Assembly (NCBI RefSeq): GCF_000315425.1
Contig: NZ_JH992922.1
Location: 2,140,731-2,204,730 of the forward strand
Length of the DNA: 64,000 nucleotides
Direction of reading: 5' to 3'
Source: Massilia timonae CCUG 45783
Lineage (GTDB): Bacteria > Pseudomonadota > Gammaproteobacteria > Burkholderiales > Burkholderiaceae_D
Notes under the pieces: model-generated
Database searches by the model: none
Told to the model about the DNA's origin: nothing
Seen by the model: only the letters and a program-made list of their open reading frames with translations
Made by a program: the position numbers and the translations under genes
Shown here: positions 6,767 to 15,601 of the stretch, in pieces
How positions within the stretch are numbered: the first letter of the stretch is position 1
Layout: the number at the start of each line of letters is the position of its first letter

Positions 6767-8563
6767 TCACGACAGCGCCGACGTCACCTTCAGCACCTCA
6801 TCCGCCGTCGTCACTCCCTCGATCACCTTCATCGCCCCGGCAATGCGCAGCGGCTTCATCCCATCCTTCACGCTCTGCTCGCGCAAGGTGCGCATCTCGC
6901 CCGATTCGCGAATCAACCGCCCGAACCCCTCGCTCACTGTCAGCAATTCATAAATCCCGGTCCGCCCCCGATACCCGGTCTGCCGGCACTCCGGACACCC
7001 CACCGCCCGATACACGGTCGCAGGCTTCGCGATTTTCCACGCCCCGCCAATGCTCTCCCACACCTCATCGCTCAATTCGCCGCCCGGCGCCTTGCATACG
7101 GGGCAGAGCGTGCGCACCAGGCGCTGCGCCATCACGCCAATCAGGGTTGCCTCGAGCAGATAATCCGGCACGCCCAGTTCCAGCAGGCGCACCACGGCCG
7201 ACGGCGCATCATTGGTGTGCAGTGTCGAAAACACCAGGTGCCCCGTCAGCGCCGCCTGGATCGCCATCTCGGCCGTTTCCAGGTCGCGGATCTCGCCCAC
7301 CATGATGATGTCGGGGTCTTGCCGCATCAGCGAACGCACGCCATCGGCAAACGACAGGTCGATCCCTGGCTGCACCTGCATCTGGTTGAATGCCGGTTCC
7401 ACCATCTCGATCGGATCCTCGACCGTGCACACATTCACTTCGCTGGTCGCCAGCGCCTTGAGCGTCGTGTACAGCGTCGTGGTCTTGCCCGATCCCGTCG
7501 GCCCGGTCACGAGAATGATGCCGTGCGGACGGCGAGTCAGCCCATCCCAGCGCTGCGCATCGTCAGGCGGAAAACCCAGTTCCGGCAGGGTCTTGACCAC
7601 CACATCCGGATCGAAGATACGCATCACCAGTTTTTCGCCGAACGCGGTCGGCATCGTCGACAGCCGCAATTCGACTTCCTGGCCGCCGGCGGTGCGCGTC
7701 TTGATGCGGCCGTCCTGTGGCCGGCGCTTTTCGATCACGTCCATCCGCCCCAGCAGCTTGATGCGCGCGGTCATCGCGATCATCACCGCCGCCGGCACCT
7801 GATAGACCTGGTGCAGCACGCCATCGATACGAAAACGCACGGTCGCGAATTCGCGCTTGGGTTCGAGGTGGATATCCGAGGCGCGCTGTTCGAAGGCGTA
7901 ACCCCACAGCCAGTCGACGATATTGACGATGTGCTGGTCGTTGGCGTCGAACTGCTTGTTCGATTTTCCCAGTTCGACCAGCTGTTCGAAGTTGTTCCGC
8001 ATCGCGACGTCTTGCCCGCTGCTGCGGTTGGCGTCGCGGATCGACTTGGCCAGCGCGAAGAACTGGGAGATGTACTGGGCAATGTCGAGCGGATTGGCCA
8101 GCACCAGCTCGATGCGGCGGCGCGAAACCTTGGCGATCTCGGCTTCCCATTCGGTCAGCGCCGGATCGGCCGTCGCCACCACCAGCGTGGTCGCCGTCAT
8201 TTCCACCGGCAGGATATTGAAGCGCGCCGCGTAGCTGGCCGACATCACGTCCGCCACCTTAGTGAAATCGATCTTGAGCGGGTCGATGCGAATGAAGGGC
8301 AGGCCGACCTTGGCCGCGCACCATTCGGTCAGCACATCCAGCGTCAGCAGCCGGTGCGGCGGCAGGCTGGAGACCAGCTTGCACTGCGCCACCGCCGTCA
8401 GCGGATGCATGATGCCCGGCGCATTCTTCAATATCCCCTGGGCCTGGGCGAAATCGGCTTTGACTTTCTCCTTGGTGACGATCCCGTCGGCCAGCAGCCA
8501 CGAGAAAATCGATTGCAAGTCGAGCTTGCGCAGGCTGGCGGGTTTTTGCGGGATGGCGTTCAC
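6767..8563 (-). CDS. GspE/PulE-family type II secretion / type IV pilus ATPase
   Basis: 598-residue secretion-type hexameric ATPase. An N-terminal MshEN/GspE-like region (about 10-150) precedes the ATPase core: Walker A GPTGSGKTT (354-362), Asp box around VEDPIE, Walker B DIIMVGEIRD (418-427), His box GHLVFSTLHTND, and a four-cysteine zinc motif (C487, C490, C523, C526). I start at GTG 8563, 20 bases after the upstream gene's stop; the longer frame beginning at 8716 only reads through that gene out of frame. No other T2SS or pilus genes are nearby, so the partner machinery is unknown. It could be a PilB-like or GspE-like paralogue. Confidence 0.9.
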   Translation of the reverse strand: MNAIPQKPASLRKLDLQSIFSWLLADGIVTKEKVKADFAQAQGILKNAPGIMHPLTAVAQCKLVSSLPPHRLLTLDVLTEWCAAKVGLPFIRIDPLKIDFTKVADVMSASYAARFNILPVEMTATTLVVATADPALTEWEAEIAKVSRRRIELVLANPLDIAQYISQFFALAKSIRDANRSSGQDVAMRNNFEQLVELGKSNKQFDANDQHIVNIVDWLWGYAFEQRASDIHLEPKREFATVRFRIDGVLHQVYQVPAAVMIAMTARIKLLGRMDVIEKRRPQDGRIKTRTAGGQEVELRLSTMPTAFGEKLVMRIFDPDVVVKTLPELGFPPDDAQRWDGLTRRPHGIILVTGPTGSGKTTTLYTTLKALATSEVNVCTVEDPIEMVEPAFNQMQVQPGIDLSFADGVRSLMRQDPDIIMVGEIRDLETAEMAIQAALTGHLVFSTLHTNDAPSAVVRLLELGVPDYLLEATLIGVMAQRLVRTLCPVCKAPGGELSDEVWESIGGAWKIAKPATVYRAVGCPECRQTGYRGRTGIYELLTVSEGFGRLIRESGEMRTLREQSVKDGMKPLRIAGAMKVIEGVTTADEVLKVTSALS

Positions 8564-8582
8564 GGTGGCCCTGGCTGAATGG

Positions 8583-9365
8583 TCAATCGGTGGCGAGCAA
8601 TCCCTTGACCCAGGATTTGGCAGGCAGCTTGGTCTGCGCCACGATCTGCGCGGCGCGCGCGGCGAGCGCTTCCTTGTCGAGCGTGGGGCGGGTCTTGAAG
8701 CATAGCGCCACCACATTCCCGTCGTGCACCTCGGGCAGGCAGATCACGTGGCCGAAGGCGAACTTCATCGCTTTCAGGTTCTTGGCGAAGCTCGGGTGGT
8801 CGCCGAACAGGTTGACGGTCATGATGCCGTCCTGTGTCAGGCAGGCGGCGCAGGCCTCGTAGAACTCGGGCGTGTCGAGCACCGGGCCGCGCGCGGTGGC
8901 GTCGTACAGGTCGCATTGCAGCACGTCATAGGCCTCGTGGTTGGCCGGATCCTCGACGAAGTCGAGCGCATCCATCTCCAGCACGCGCAGGCGCTCGTCC
9001 TCGGGTGGCAGCTTGAACATCGAGTTGCAGATCGCGATCACGGACTCGTTGAGTTCGACGGCGGTCACGTGCGCCTGCGGGAATTGGCGATAGCAGAACT
9101 TGGTCAGGGCGGCCGTCCCCAGGCCCAGCTGGGCAATGGCTTGCGGCGTCTCGATGAACAGCATCCACGCCATCATCTGCTGCGCGTATTCCAGCTCGGG
9201 CCAGTCGGGCTTGCGGATGCGCATGGCGCCTTGCACCCACTCGGTGCCGAAGTGGAGGTAACGGACACCGTCCTGTTCGGACAGCGTGACGGGTGCGAAT
9301 TTCGGTTTGCGCGCGGGACGGCGCGAGGATTCGACTTGTTCGATGGATTTGCGTTTGATGAGCAT
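8583..9365 (-). CDS. Spermidine synthase-fold methyltransferase-like protein
   Basis: 260 residues from ATG 9365 (MLIKRKSIEQVES); an in-frame ATG at 9419 would add 18 residues that look like leader sequence. A Rossmann nucleotide-binding region is visible: LGLGTAALTKFCY, VTAVELNESVIAIC and DALDFVEDPANHEAYDVLQCDLYD. The fold is that of spermine/spermidine synthases, but the GGGDGG motif of true aminopropyltransferases is replaced by GLGTAAL, so polyamine synthesis is uncertain. It lies directly upstream of the GspE-like gene (about 20-base gap) and is probably co-transcribed with it. Confidence 0.75.
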   Translation of the reverse strand: MLIKRKSIEQVESSRRPARKPKFAPVTLSEQDGVRYLHFGTEWVQGAMRIRKPDWPELEYAQQMMAWMLFIETPQAIAQLGLGTAALTKFCYRQFPQAHVTAVELNESVIAICNSMFKLPPEDERLRVLEMDALDFVEDPANHEAYDVLQCDLYDATARGPVLDTPEFYEACAACLTQDGIMTVNLFGDHPSFAKNLKAMKFAFGHVICLPEVHDGNVVALCFKTRPTLDKEALAARAAQIVAQTKLPAKSWVKGLLATD

Positions 9366-9436
9366 AGAGGAGCCTGGTGGAATCGCCCTATTATCGGGGG
9401 ATGGGTTCCCCCAGCGCAAGCTCGGGTCCGAATGAA

Positions 9437-9461
9437 CAACGCGGCCTCATGGGCCGCGTTG
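9437..9461 (-). terminator. Hairpin after glycine-zipper gene
   Basis: A perfect 10-bp stem, CAACGCGGCC/GGCCGCGTTG, with a 5-base loop, about 20 bases past the stop of the minus-strand glycine-zipper gene. The T tract on the minus side is weak, so it may be only a partly efficient terminator. Confidence 0.55.
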
Positions 9462-9483
9462 CTCGATTTCTAACGATGCAAGA

Positions 9484-10026
9484 TCAGTACTGGCTGTACG
9501 CCTGCTGGCCGGTGTAGCTGTCCAGCGGCTCGACCGAGACGCGCAGGCGCACACGGTTGCCCGGGTCGCGGTTCATCAGCGAGGTGTAGGTCTGGCCGCG
9601 GTATTCATAAGTCACGTTGTAGCCGGCGGTGCGCGATTCGATCGCTTCCACGGTGCGGCATTGCTGCACGGCTTGTTCTTGCACGGTGCTGCCTTGCGGG
9701 CGGCCATTGTTCTGGACACGGTCACCGACCATGGCGCCGGCGATCGCACCCGCGGCCGAGGCGGCCACCTTGCCGTTGCCGCTGCCGACCTGGCTGCCCA
9801 GCAAGGCACCGGCGATGCCGCCGATGATCGTACCGCCGGCGCCGCGTTCCTGCTGCACCGGCACTTGCACGTATTCGGTACGGCATTCCTGGCGCGGGGT
9901 ACGGACTTGCTCGAGACGCGGCTCGACGCGCACCACGCGGCCGAAGTCTTCGAAGTCGGCGGCCTGGGCCAGCGGCAGGGTGGCGATGCCGAGGGCCGAG
10001 ATGATCAGTTTGGCTTGCAAGTTCAT
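9484..10026 (-). CDS. Glycine-zipper 2TM domain envelope protein
   Basis: 180-residue secreted protein. It has a Sec signal peptide (cleavage probably after PLAQA, about residue 22), no lipobox cysteine, then a glycine-zipper segment (GGTIIGGIAGALLGSQVGSG and continuing to about residue 100, with GxxxG spacing) and a C-terminal beta-rich domain ending in a tyrosine-rich tail. The family resembles Rcs-associated SlyB/UmoD-like outer-membrane proteins of unknown precise role. GAGGTACTCTC before the ATG supplies a ribosome-binding site. Probably monocistronic. Confidence 0.8.
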   Translation of the reverse strand: MNLQAKLIISALGIATLPLAQAADFEDFGRVVRVEPRLEQVRTPRQECRTEYVQVPVQQERGAGGTIIGGIAGALLGSQVGSGNGKVAASAAGAIAGAMVGDRVQNNGRPQGSTVQEQAVQQCRTVEAIESRTAGYNVTYEYRGQTYTSLMNRDPGNRVRLRVSVEPLDSYTGQQAYSQY

Positions 10027-10400
10027 GAGAGTACCTCGTTGAGTGGTGCGACTTGATTCGTCGATTCGTTACAGACTTCATGGTACGCCTATCGCAAAAA
10101 ACCATCGAATCCGCGTGGCAACAAAATGTAACAGCGAATAAAGCGTGGAACAACTCGCGCCAGAATGAAACCGGCCCCGAATGCGGCGTTTTCGTGTCAC
10201 AGATGGACCTACCGATTCTTACAAATAGGCATCTGAAACTCACATTTGGGTTGCTTCCAATACCACAAAACGTTACCCTTACACAAATCATGGACTTATT
10301 GGCGTATAGCAACGACAGCGAGGTAAGAAGCAGCAGCGCTACCCAGCGCCGCGAGGGGTGGCGCCATGGCGCGTTATTGACAGGTCGATTTGAGGAAAAA
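10027..10400. other. Intergenic region between divergent genes, no gene seen
   Basis: 374 bases between the glycine-zipper gene (minus) and the barstar-like gene (plus). A plus-strand frame is open through much of it in phase with the barstar-like gene, but the translated sequence is not protein-like and the real start has its own ribosome-binding site. The middle (about 10200-10290) is AT-rich and probably holds promoters; no hexamer pair is convincing. Confidence 0.5.
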
Positions 10401-10817
10401 ATGAGTTTGTTGATGAGAGTGGCGCCAAATCTTGTTCAAGCCATTCGCGCGTTTCGCGTTGGCGATTTGCAACAGGAGGCCGGGCGACTCGGACATCATT
10501 TCCTGTACGCCCACTGCGCCAATACGCTCACCAAGCAGCAGGTCTGCGCCCGCATCGGCGAGAATTTTTATTTCCCCAAGCCGTGCAGCAAGAATTTCGA
10601 TGCGCTGCGCACCTGCCTGACCGAGACCATCCACGAAGCCGGCCCCCAGCCGGGCTTTATCGTGGTGCTCGAGCAGTTGCCGAGCGCTCAGAAGTTTGAC
10701 AAGGAAGCGCGCGAAAACCTGCTCGACGTGTTCCGCGACGCGGCCGAATTCTGGGCCGAGAAAAAGGTGCCGTTCCGCGTGTTCTACTCGTTCGCGACGG
10801 TCCCGCCGACCGCCTGA
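10401..10817 (+). CDS. Barstar-family protein
   Basis: 138 residues from ATG 10401, preceded by TGAGGAAAAA as ribosome-binding site; the longer in-frame extension to 10053 is unlikely. The C-terminal half fits the barstar fold (ribonuclease inhibitor): FLYAHCANTLTKQQVCARIGENFYFPKPCSKNFDALRTCL and then the FIVVLEQLP strand. The longer N-terminus before it is typical of proteobacterial chromosomal barstar relatives. No barnase-like ribonuclease gene is adjacent, so it is an orphan; it may protect against an incoming nuclease toxin or bind an endogenous RNase. Confidence 0.8.
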   Translation: MSLLMRVAPNLVQAIRAFRVGDLQQEAGRLGHHFLYAHCANTLTKQQVCARIGENFYFPKPCSKNFDALRTCLTETIHEAGPQPGFIVVLEQLPSAQKFDKEARENLLDVFRDAAEFWAEKKVPFRVFYSFATVPPTA

Positions 10818-10891
10818 GTCCGGGGAAACCCGCCCCGTAAGGGACCCCAAGGGCTGCGGTTGCCAGCCGGCGTTACGGTACAATGCCGGCT

Positions 10892-11533
10892 ATGAAAAAC
10901 ATCGTGATCCTCATTTCCGGCCGCGGAAGCAATATGGAAGCGGTCGTGCGCGCGGCCGAGGCGGAAAGCTGGCCGGCCCGTATCGCAGCGGTGATCAGCA
11001 ACAAGCCGGACGCCGGCGGCCTGGCTTTTGCCCAGTCGCGCGGCATTCCGACCGCCGTGGTGTCGAACAAGGAGTTCGCCACCCGCGCCGAATTCGACGC
11101 CAGACTCCAGGAAGTCATCGACACCTACCAGCCCGACCTGGTCGTGCTGGCCGGTTTCATGCGCATCCTGACCGCGCCATTCGTGGAGCACTATGCGGGC
11201 CGGATGTTGAACATCCACCCGTCGCTGCTGCCCCTGTTCCCGGGGCTGCACACGCACCAGCAGGCGCTCGACGCCGGCATGAGCGAACACGGCGCGACCG
11301 TGCACTTCGTCACCGCCGAACTCGATCATGGCCCGTCGGTGCTGCAGGCCAGGATTCCAGTCCTGCCAGGCGACACACCCGACCTGCTGGCTGCGCGCCT
11401 GCTGGCCGAGGAACACAAGATCTACCCACGCGCCGTACGCCTGTTCATTGAAGACCGCCTGGTCGTCGAAGACGGCGCGGTGCGCATCGTCGAGTCCACG
11501 GATCACTCCCAGGCCGACGCCATCAGTATTTAA
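10892..11533 (+). CDS. purN: Phosphoribosylglycinamide formyltransferase
   Basis: 213-residue PurN, which formylates GAR with 10-formyl-THF in step 3 of purine synthesis. It shows the phosphate loop SGRGSN (residues 9-14), the catalytic N-H-D set (NIHPSLLP with N and H, and later D in ELDHGP) and normal length. MKNIVILISGRG is the family start, so ATG 10892 is preferred over 10883. Neither start has a Shine-Dalgarno sequence; TACAAT lies at 10879-10884, so the message may be leaderless. The next gene follows after 12 bases. Confidence 0.95.
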   Translation: MKNIVILISGRGSNMEAVVRAAEAESWPARIAAVISNKPDAGGLAFAQSRGIPTAVVSNKEFATRAEFDARLQEVIDTYQPDLVVLAGFMRILTAPFVEHYAGRMLNIHPSLLPLFPGLHTHQQALDAGMSEHGATVHFVTAELDHGPSVLQARIPVLPGDTPDLLAARLLAEEHKIYPRAVRLFIEDRLVVEDGAVRIVESTDHSQADAISI

Positions 11534-11545
11534 TCAAGGATTTAC

Positions 11546-12871
11546 ATGAGATTGCCTCCAGCGATCGTCGCCAAGACCGAAGAAGTCTTGCGCGAGATTC
11601 TCCGTTTTACTTCGCCCGCCGACGTCACCCTGTCGCGCTTCTTCAAGGACAACCCGCGCTTCGGCGGGCGCGAGCGCGGCGTCGTCGCCGAAGCCGTGTA
11701 TGCCGTGCTGCGCAATAAATCGTTTTTCACCGACTTCGCCGGCCATGGCAACACGCCATCGATGCGCAAGCTGGCCCTGCTGGGCCTGGCCGAGACCGTC
11801 GGCATCGACAGCATCGGCGGCCTGACCGAAGACGAAACCGACTTCCTTACCCGCATCAAGGAAGTCGATCGCAACCTGCTGCCGGGCCCGATCCGCGCCA
11901 ACCTGCCGCAGTGGCTGTTCGACAAGCTGGTGGCCCAGTTCGGCGAGCAGGAAGCCCTGGAGCTGGCCGCGGTGCTGAACACCCCGGCGCCGCTGGACCT
12001 GCGCGTCAATTCCGTCAAGGCCGAGCGCGACGACGTGATCGCCCAGTTGGCGCAAGCGCCGATCGTGGCCGAGCCGATGCCGTTCGCGCCGCTGGGCCTG
12101 CGCGTGCAAAAGAAGCCGGCGTTGCAGAACCTGCCGCTGTTCAAGGAAGGCGCGATCGAAGTGCAGGACGAGGGCAGCCAGGTGCTGGCCCAGATCGTCG
12201 GCGCGCGCCGCGGCGAGATGGTGGTCGACTTCTGCGCCGGCGCCGGCGGCAAGACGCTGGCCCTGGGTGCGCTGATGCGCAACACCGGCCGCCTGTACGC
12301 GTTCGACGTCTCGGAAAAACGCCTGACCAAGCTGAAACCGCGCATGGCGCGCAGCGGCCTGTCGAACGTGCATCCGGTGGTGATCGCGCACGAGCGCGAC
12401 GCCAAGGTCAAACGCCTGGCCGGCAAGATCGACCGCGTGCTGGTCGACGCCCCATGCTCGGGCCTGGGCACGCTGCGCCGCAACCCGGACGTCAAGTGGC
12501 GCCAGCAGCCGGGCGCCGTCGCCGAGATGCAAGAGAAGCAGGCCTCGATCCTGGACGCGGCTTCGCGACTGGTCAAGAATGGCGGCCGCCTGGTGTACGC
12601 CACCTGCAGCCTGCTGAACGAAGAGAACGACGTCATCGTCGAAGGCTTCCTGGCCAACCATGCCGACTTCGAGCTGGTGCCGATGAGCCAGGTGCTGGCC
12701 GAGCAAAAGATCCCGCTCGAGATGGACGACTACCTGAAGCTGCTGCCGCACAAGCACCAGACCGACGGCTTCTTCGCTGCGGTCCTGCAGCGCAAGGCGC
12801 TGGCGAAGCCGGCCAAGCCGGCCGCGAGCGAAGACAGCGCCGGCGCCGCCGCAGCCGCGGACGGAGAGTAA
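11546..12871 (+). CDS. RsmB/NOP-family rRNA (cytosine-C5) methyltransferase
   Basis: 441 residues. An N-terminal NusB-like helical region is followed by a Rossmann methyltransferase domain: SAM motif DFCAGAGGKT, motif IV VDAPCSGLGTLRRNPD with one catalytic cysteine, and motif VI YATCSLLNEEN with the second. This two-cysteine arrangement is specific for m5C RNA methyltransferases such as RsmB (16S C967) or RsmF. The Ala/Pro-rich tail (from about 418) is low complexity. It lies 12 bases after purN and 9 bases before mscS, so probably one operon. RsmB itself usually sits beside fmt, so the exact target is unsure. Confidence 0.88.
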   Translation: MRLPPAIVAKTEEVLREILRFTSPADVTLSRFFKDNPRFGGRERGVVAEAVYAVLRNKSFFTDFAGHGNTPSMRKLALLGLAETVGIDSIGGLTEDETDFLTRIKEVDRNLLPGPIRANLPQWLFDKLVAQFGEQEALELAAVLNTPAPLDLRVNSVKAERDDVIAQLAQAPIVAEPMPFAPLGLRVQKKPALQNLPLFKEGAIEVQDEGSQVLAQIVGARRGEMVVDFCAGAGGKTLALGALMRNTGRLYAFDVSEKRLTKLKPRMARSGLSNVHPVVIAHERDAKVKRLAGKIDRVLVDAPCSGLGTLRRNPDVKWRQQPGAVAEMQEKQASILDAASRLVKNGGRLVYATCSLLNEENDVIVEGFLANHADFELVPMSQVLAEQKIPLEMDDYLKLLPHKHQTDGFFAAVLQRKALAKPAKPAASEDSAGAAAAADGE

Positions 12872-12880
12872 GGAGTCCCG

Positions 12881-14236
12881 ATGCCGCTGTCCGACCTGCT
12901 GAACGTCCTGCTGGACGATGCCCGTCGTCCCGCCATCGCCTGGCAGATCGTGGCCCTCGTCCTGTGCGTGGCGGTGGGCTGGGGCCTGGCGCGGCTGATC
13001 CACCGTTCGCTGCTGAAAGACCGGGTCCAGACGGGCGGCCTGATCAGTGTCGGCCTGGGCAGTTTCAGCCGCGTGCTGTGGCCGCTCCTGACCGTCGGGC
13101 TGCTGGCGCTGGCCAAGACGGTGCTGGAGCAATACCAGGGCGTGTCGCTGCTGCGCGTGGCGCTGCCGCTGTTCATGTCGCTGGCGGTGATCCGCACCTT
13201 CTTCTACCTGTTGCGGCGCGCCTTCGCACGGCGCGGCCAGCTGGGGGCGGCCTTGCAGACCTTCGAGAAGGTGTTCGCCTTCGTGGTCTGGATCGTCGTC
13301 GCCATGCACCTGACCGGCATCCTGCCGGACGTGATGAGGGCGCTCGAGAATACCGTCCTGCCGGTCGGCAAGAACAAGATTTCGATCGCCGACCTGCTGC
13401 AGGGCGCGATCTCGATCGTCGTGCTCATGATGCTGGCGTTGTGGGCCGGCGCCGCGCTCGAAGAACGCCTGATGGGTTTCGAGCGCATGCACAGCTCGCT
13501 CAGGGTGGCGATGGCGCGCGTGGGCCGCGCGGCCCTGATCCTGGTCGCGGTGCTGTTCAGCCTGTCGCTGGCCGGACTCGACCTGACCGTGCTGTCGGTG
13601 TTCGGCGGCGCGCTGGGCGTCGGCCTTGGTCTCGGCATGCAGCGCATCGCCAGTAACTACGTGTCCGGCTTCATCATCCTGTTCGAGCGCAGCCTGTCGA
13701 TCGGCGATCCGATCACGCTGGATAAATATTCCGGCAAGGTAGCGCGCATCAATACGCGCTACACCGTGTTGCGCGGATCCGACGGCACGCAAACGCTGCT
13801 GCCGAACGAGATGCTGATCACGGGCGTGGTGCTGAACCAGTCGGGCACCAACCGCAACGTGCGTGCGGTCACCAAGCTGGTCGTGTCCTACGACAGCGAC
13901 CTGTCCGTGGTGATGCCGCTGCTGGAAGCGCAGCCGCTGGGCGTGGCCCGCGTGCTCGAGACGCCGGCGCCGAACGTGCTGCTCAATGCCTTCGTGGCCG
14001 ACGGCTACGAGCTCGAAGTCGGCTTCTGGCTGGGCGACCCCGAGAACGGGCAGGGCGGTCCGATTTCCGAAGTGAACCGCAAGATCTACGCACTTGTGCA
14101 ATCCGGCGCGATCAAACTCGGACATCCGTCGATGGACACGCGCTTGCTCGACGCCCATATCACGAAGGTGATGGGGCGGACTCCCCAGGAAGAAGGCCGG
14201 GACAAGACCGGGACTGGCGCAAATTTGGGCAAGTAA
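12881..14236 (+). CDS. MscS-family mechanosensitive channel
   Basis: 451-residue inner-membrane channel. Several hydrophobic segments fill the first ~210 residues; the pore-lining helix and beta-domain entry are in SVFGGALGVGLGLGMQRIASNYVSGF followed by SLSIGDPI, which is diagnostic for MscS. The C-terminal beta and alpha/beta domains follow. The start is set by AGGAGTCCCG before ATG 12881. It is longer than E. coli MscS (286) because of extra N-terminal transmembrane helices. It presumably opens on hypo-osmotic shock. Confidence 0.9.
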   Translation: MPLSDLLNVLLDDARRPAIAWQIVALVLCVAVGWGLARLIHRSLLKDRVQTGGLISVGLGSFSRVLWPLLTVGLLALAKTVLEQYQGVSLLRVALPLFMSLAVIRTFFYLLRRAFARRGQLGAALQTFEKVFAFVVWIVVAMHLTGILPDVMRALENTVLPVGKNKISIADLLQGAISIVVLMMLALWAGAALEERLMGFERMHSSLRVAMARVGRAALILVAVLFSLSLAGLDLTVLSVFGGALGVGLGLGMQRIASNYVSGFIILFERSLSIGDPITLDKYSGKVARINTRYTVLRGSDGTQTLLPNEMLITGVVLNQSGTNRNVRAVTKLVVSYDSDLSVVMPLLEAQPLGVARVLETPAPNVLLNAFVADGYELEVGFWLGDPENGQGGPISEVNRKIYALVQSGAIKLGHPSMDTRLLDAHITKVMGRTPQEEGRDKTGTGANLGK

Positions 14237-14329
14237 AACTGCCGTGCGGCAGTAGAACCACGTAAAATGCCCGGGTTGTAGGTGTGCGGTCACAGTGGTT
14301 GCACATTGGATAAGCCCTTTGGAGACTGA

Positions 14330-15541
14330 ATGAATTTCTTTGACGACGCCCTGCACGCCGTGCTGTCGTTCCTGTCCACCGGCCTGCTCGATTTCTCGGC
14401 ATGGCAAGTCGTGATCTATACGCTGGTGGTCACCCATATCACGATCGCCGCCGTGACGATCTACCTGCATCGTCACCAGGCGCACCGTGCGCTCGACCTG
14501 CATCCGATTCCAAGCCACTTCTTCCGCTTCTGGCTGTGGCTGACCACCGGCCAGGTCACCAAGGAATGGGCGTCGATCCACCGCAAGCACCACGCCAAGT
14601 GCGACACCGAAGAAGACCCGCACAGCCCGCAGACGCGCGGCATCCGCAAGGTGCTGTTCGAAGGCGCCGAACTGTATCGCGCCGAAAGCAAGGTCAAGGA
14701 AACCATGGACAAGTATGGCCATGGCACGCCGGACGACTGGATCGAGCGCCATGTGTACACCGGCCGCAGCACGCTGGGCGTGGCGTCGCTGCTGGTGATC
14801 AACGTCGCCCTGTTCGGCGTGCTCGGCCTGACCGTGTGGGCGATCCAGATGATGTGGATTCCGATCACGGCAGCCGGCATCATCAATGGCCTGGGCCACT
14901 GGTGGGGTTACCGCAACTACGATTGCAACGATGCGGCGACCAACATCTTCCCGTGGGGCATCCTGATCGGCGGCGAAGAGCTGCACAACAACCACCACAC
15001 CTATGCCACCTCGGCCAAGCTGTCGAGCAAGTGGTATGAATTCGACCTGGGCTGGGGCTATATCCGCATGCTCGAGATGGTCGGCCTGGCCAAGGTGAAG
15101 AAGGTGGCGCCGAAGCCGAAGCTGGCCAAGAACAAGGCGCAAGCCGACTTCGACACCCTGCAGTCGGTGATCGCCAACCGCTACGACGTGATGGCGAAAT
15201 ATGCCAAGTCGGTGCGTCACGCTTTCCACGAAGAATTCGAGCACCTCAAGCACAAGGCGCAGCTGGAATCGCGCTTCCTGAAAAGCTCGCGCAAGCTGAT
15301 GCAGCGCGAGCCGGCCAAGCTGGAATCGTCGCAAAAGCAGCAACTGGTCGAGCTGTTTCAGCACAGCAAGGCGCTGGAGACCATGCACACTATGCGCGTC
15401 GAACTGGGCGCGATCTGGGAACGCTCGCACTCGACCCGCGACCAGCTGTTGCACCAGCTGCAGGATTGGTGCAACCGCGCCGAAGCCTCGGGCATCAAGG
15501 CGCTGCAGGAGTTTTCGATGCGCCTGCGCACCTATGCCTGA
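14330..15541 (+). CDS. Membrane fatty-acid desaturase with C-terminal extension
   Basis: 403-residue delta-9 type acyl desaturase. The di-iron histidine boxes are present: HRHQAHR (residues 47-53), HRKHH (84-88) and HNNHH (219-223), with hydrophobic segments between. About 150 residues after residue 255 are soluble, charged and helical (ending ..LLHQLQDWCNRAEASGIKALQEFS..), which plain desaturases lack. GGAGACTGA precedes ATG 14330. It probably introduces a cis double bond into membrane acyl chains. The role of the extension is unknown. Confidence 0.9.
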   Translation: MNFFDDALHAVLSFLSTGLLDFSAWQVVIYTLVVTHITIAAVTIYLHRHQAHRALDLHPIPSHFFRFWLWLTTGQVTKEWASIHRKHHAKCDTEEDPHSPQTRGIRKVLFEGAELYRAESKVKETMDKYGHGTPDDWIERHVYTGRSTLGVASLLVINVALFGVLGLTVWAIQMMWIPITAAGIINGLGHWWGYRNYDCNDAATNIFPWGILIGGEELHNNHHTYATSAKLSSKWYEFDLGWGYIRMLEMVGLAKVKKVAPKPKLAKNKAQADFDTLQSVIANRYDVMAKYAKSVRHAFHEEFEHLKHKAQLESRFLKSSRKLMQREPAKLESSQKQQLVELFQHSKALETMHTMRVELGAIWERSHSTRDQLLHQLQDWCNRAEASGIKALQEFSMRLRTYA

Positions 15542-15565
15542 TCGGCGGCGTCGCTAAGAAATGAC

Positions 15566-15595
15566 ACAACGGCTTCTTCGGAAGCCGTTGTCGTT
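15566..15595 (+). terminator. Terminator between desaturase and DUF418 genes
   Basis: Stem ACAACGGCTTC/GAAGCCGTTGT with a UUCG tetraloop (15577-15580), followed by CGTTTG. It stands between two convergent genes and probably serves both. Confidence 0.7.
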
Positions 15596-15601
15596 TGGGC
15601 G

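Noticed and set aside
11534..15454. A 1306-codon open frame on the minus strand opposite the methyltransferase, mscS and desaturase genes
   Set aside because: It is antisense to three well-supported genes, and its composition (H, Q, R, D and V rich) is what strong G/C third-position bias yields in the opposite frame.
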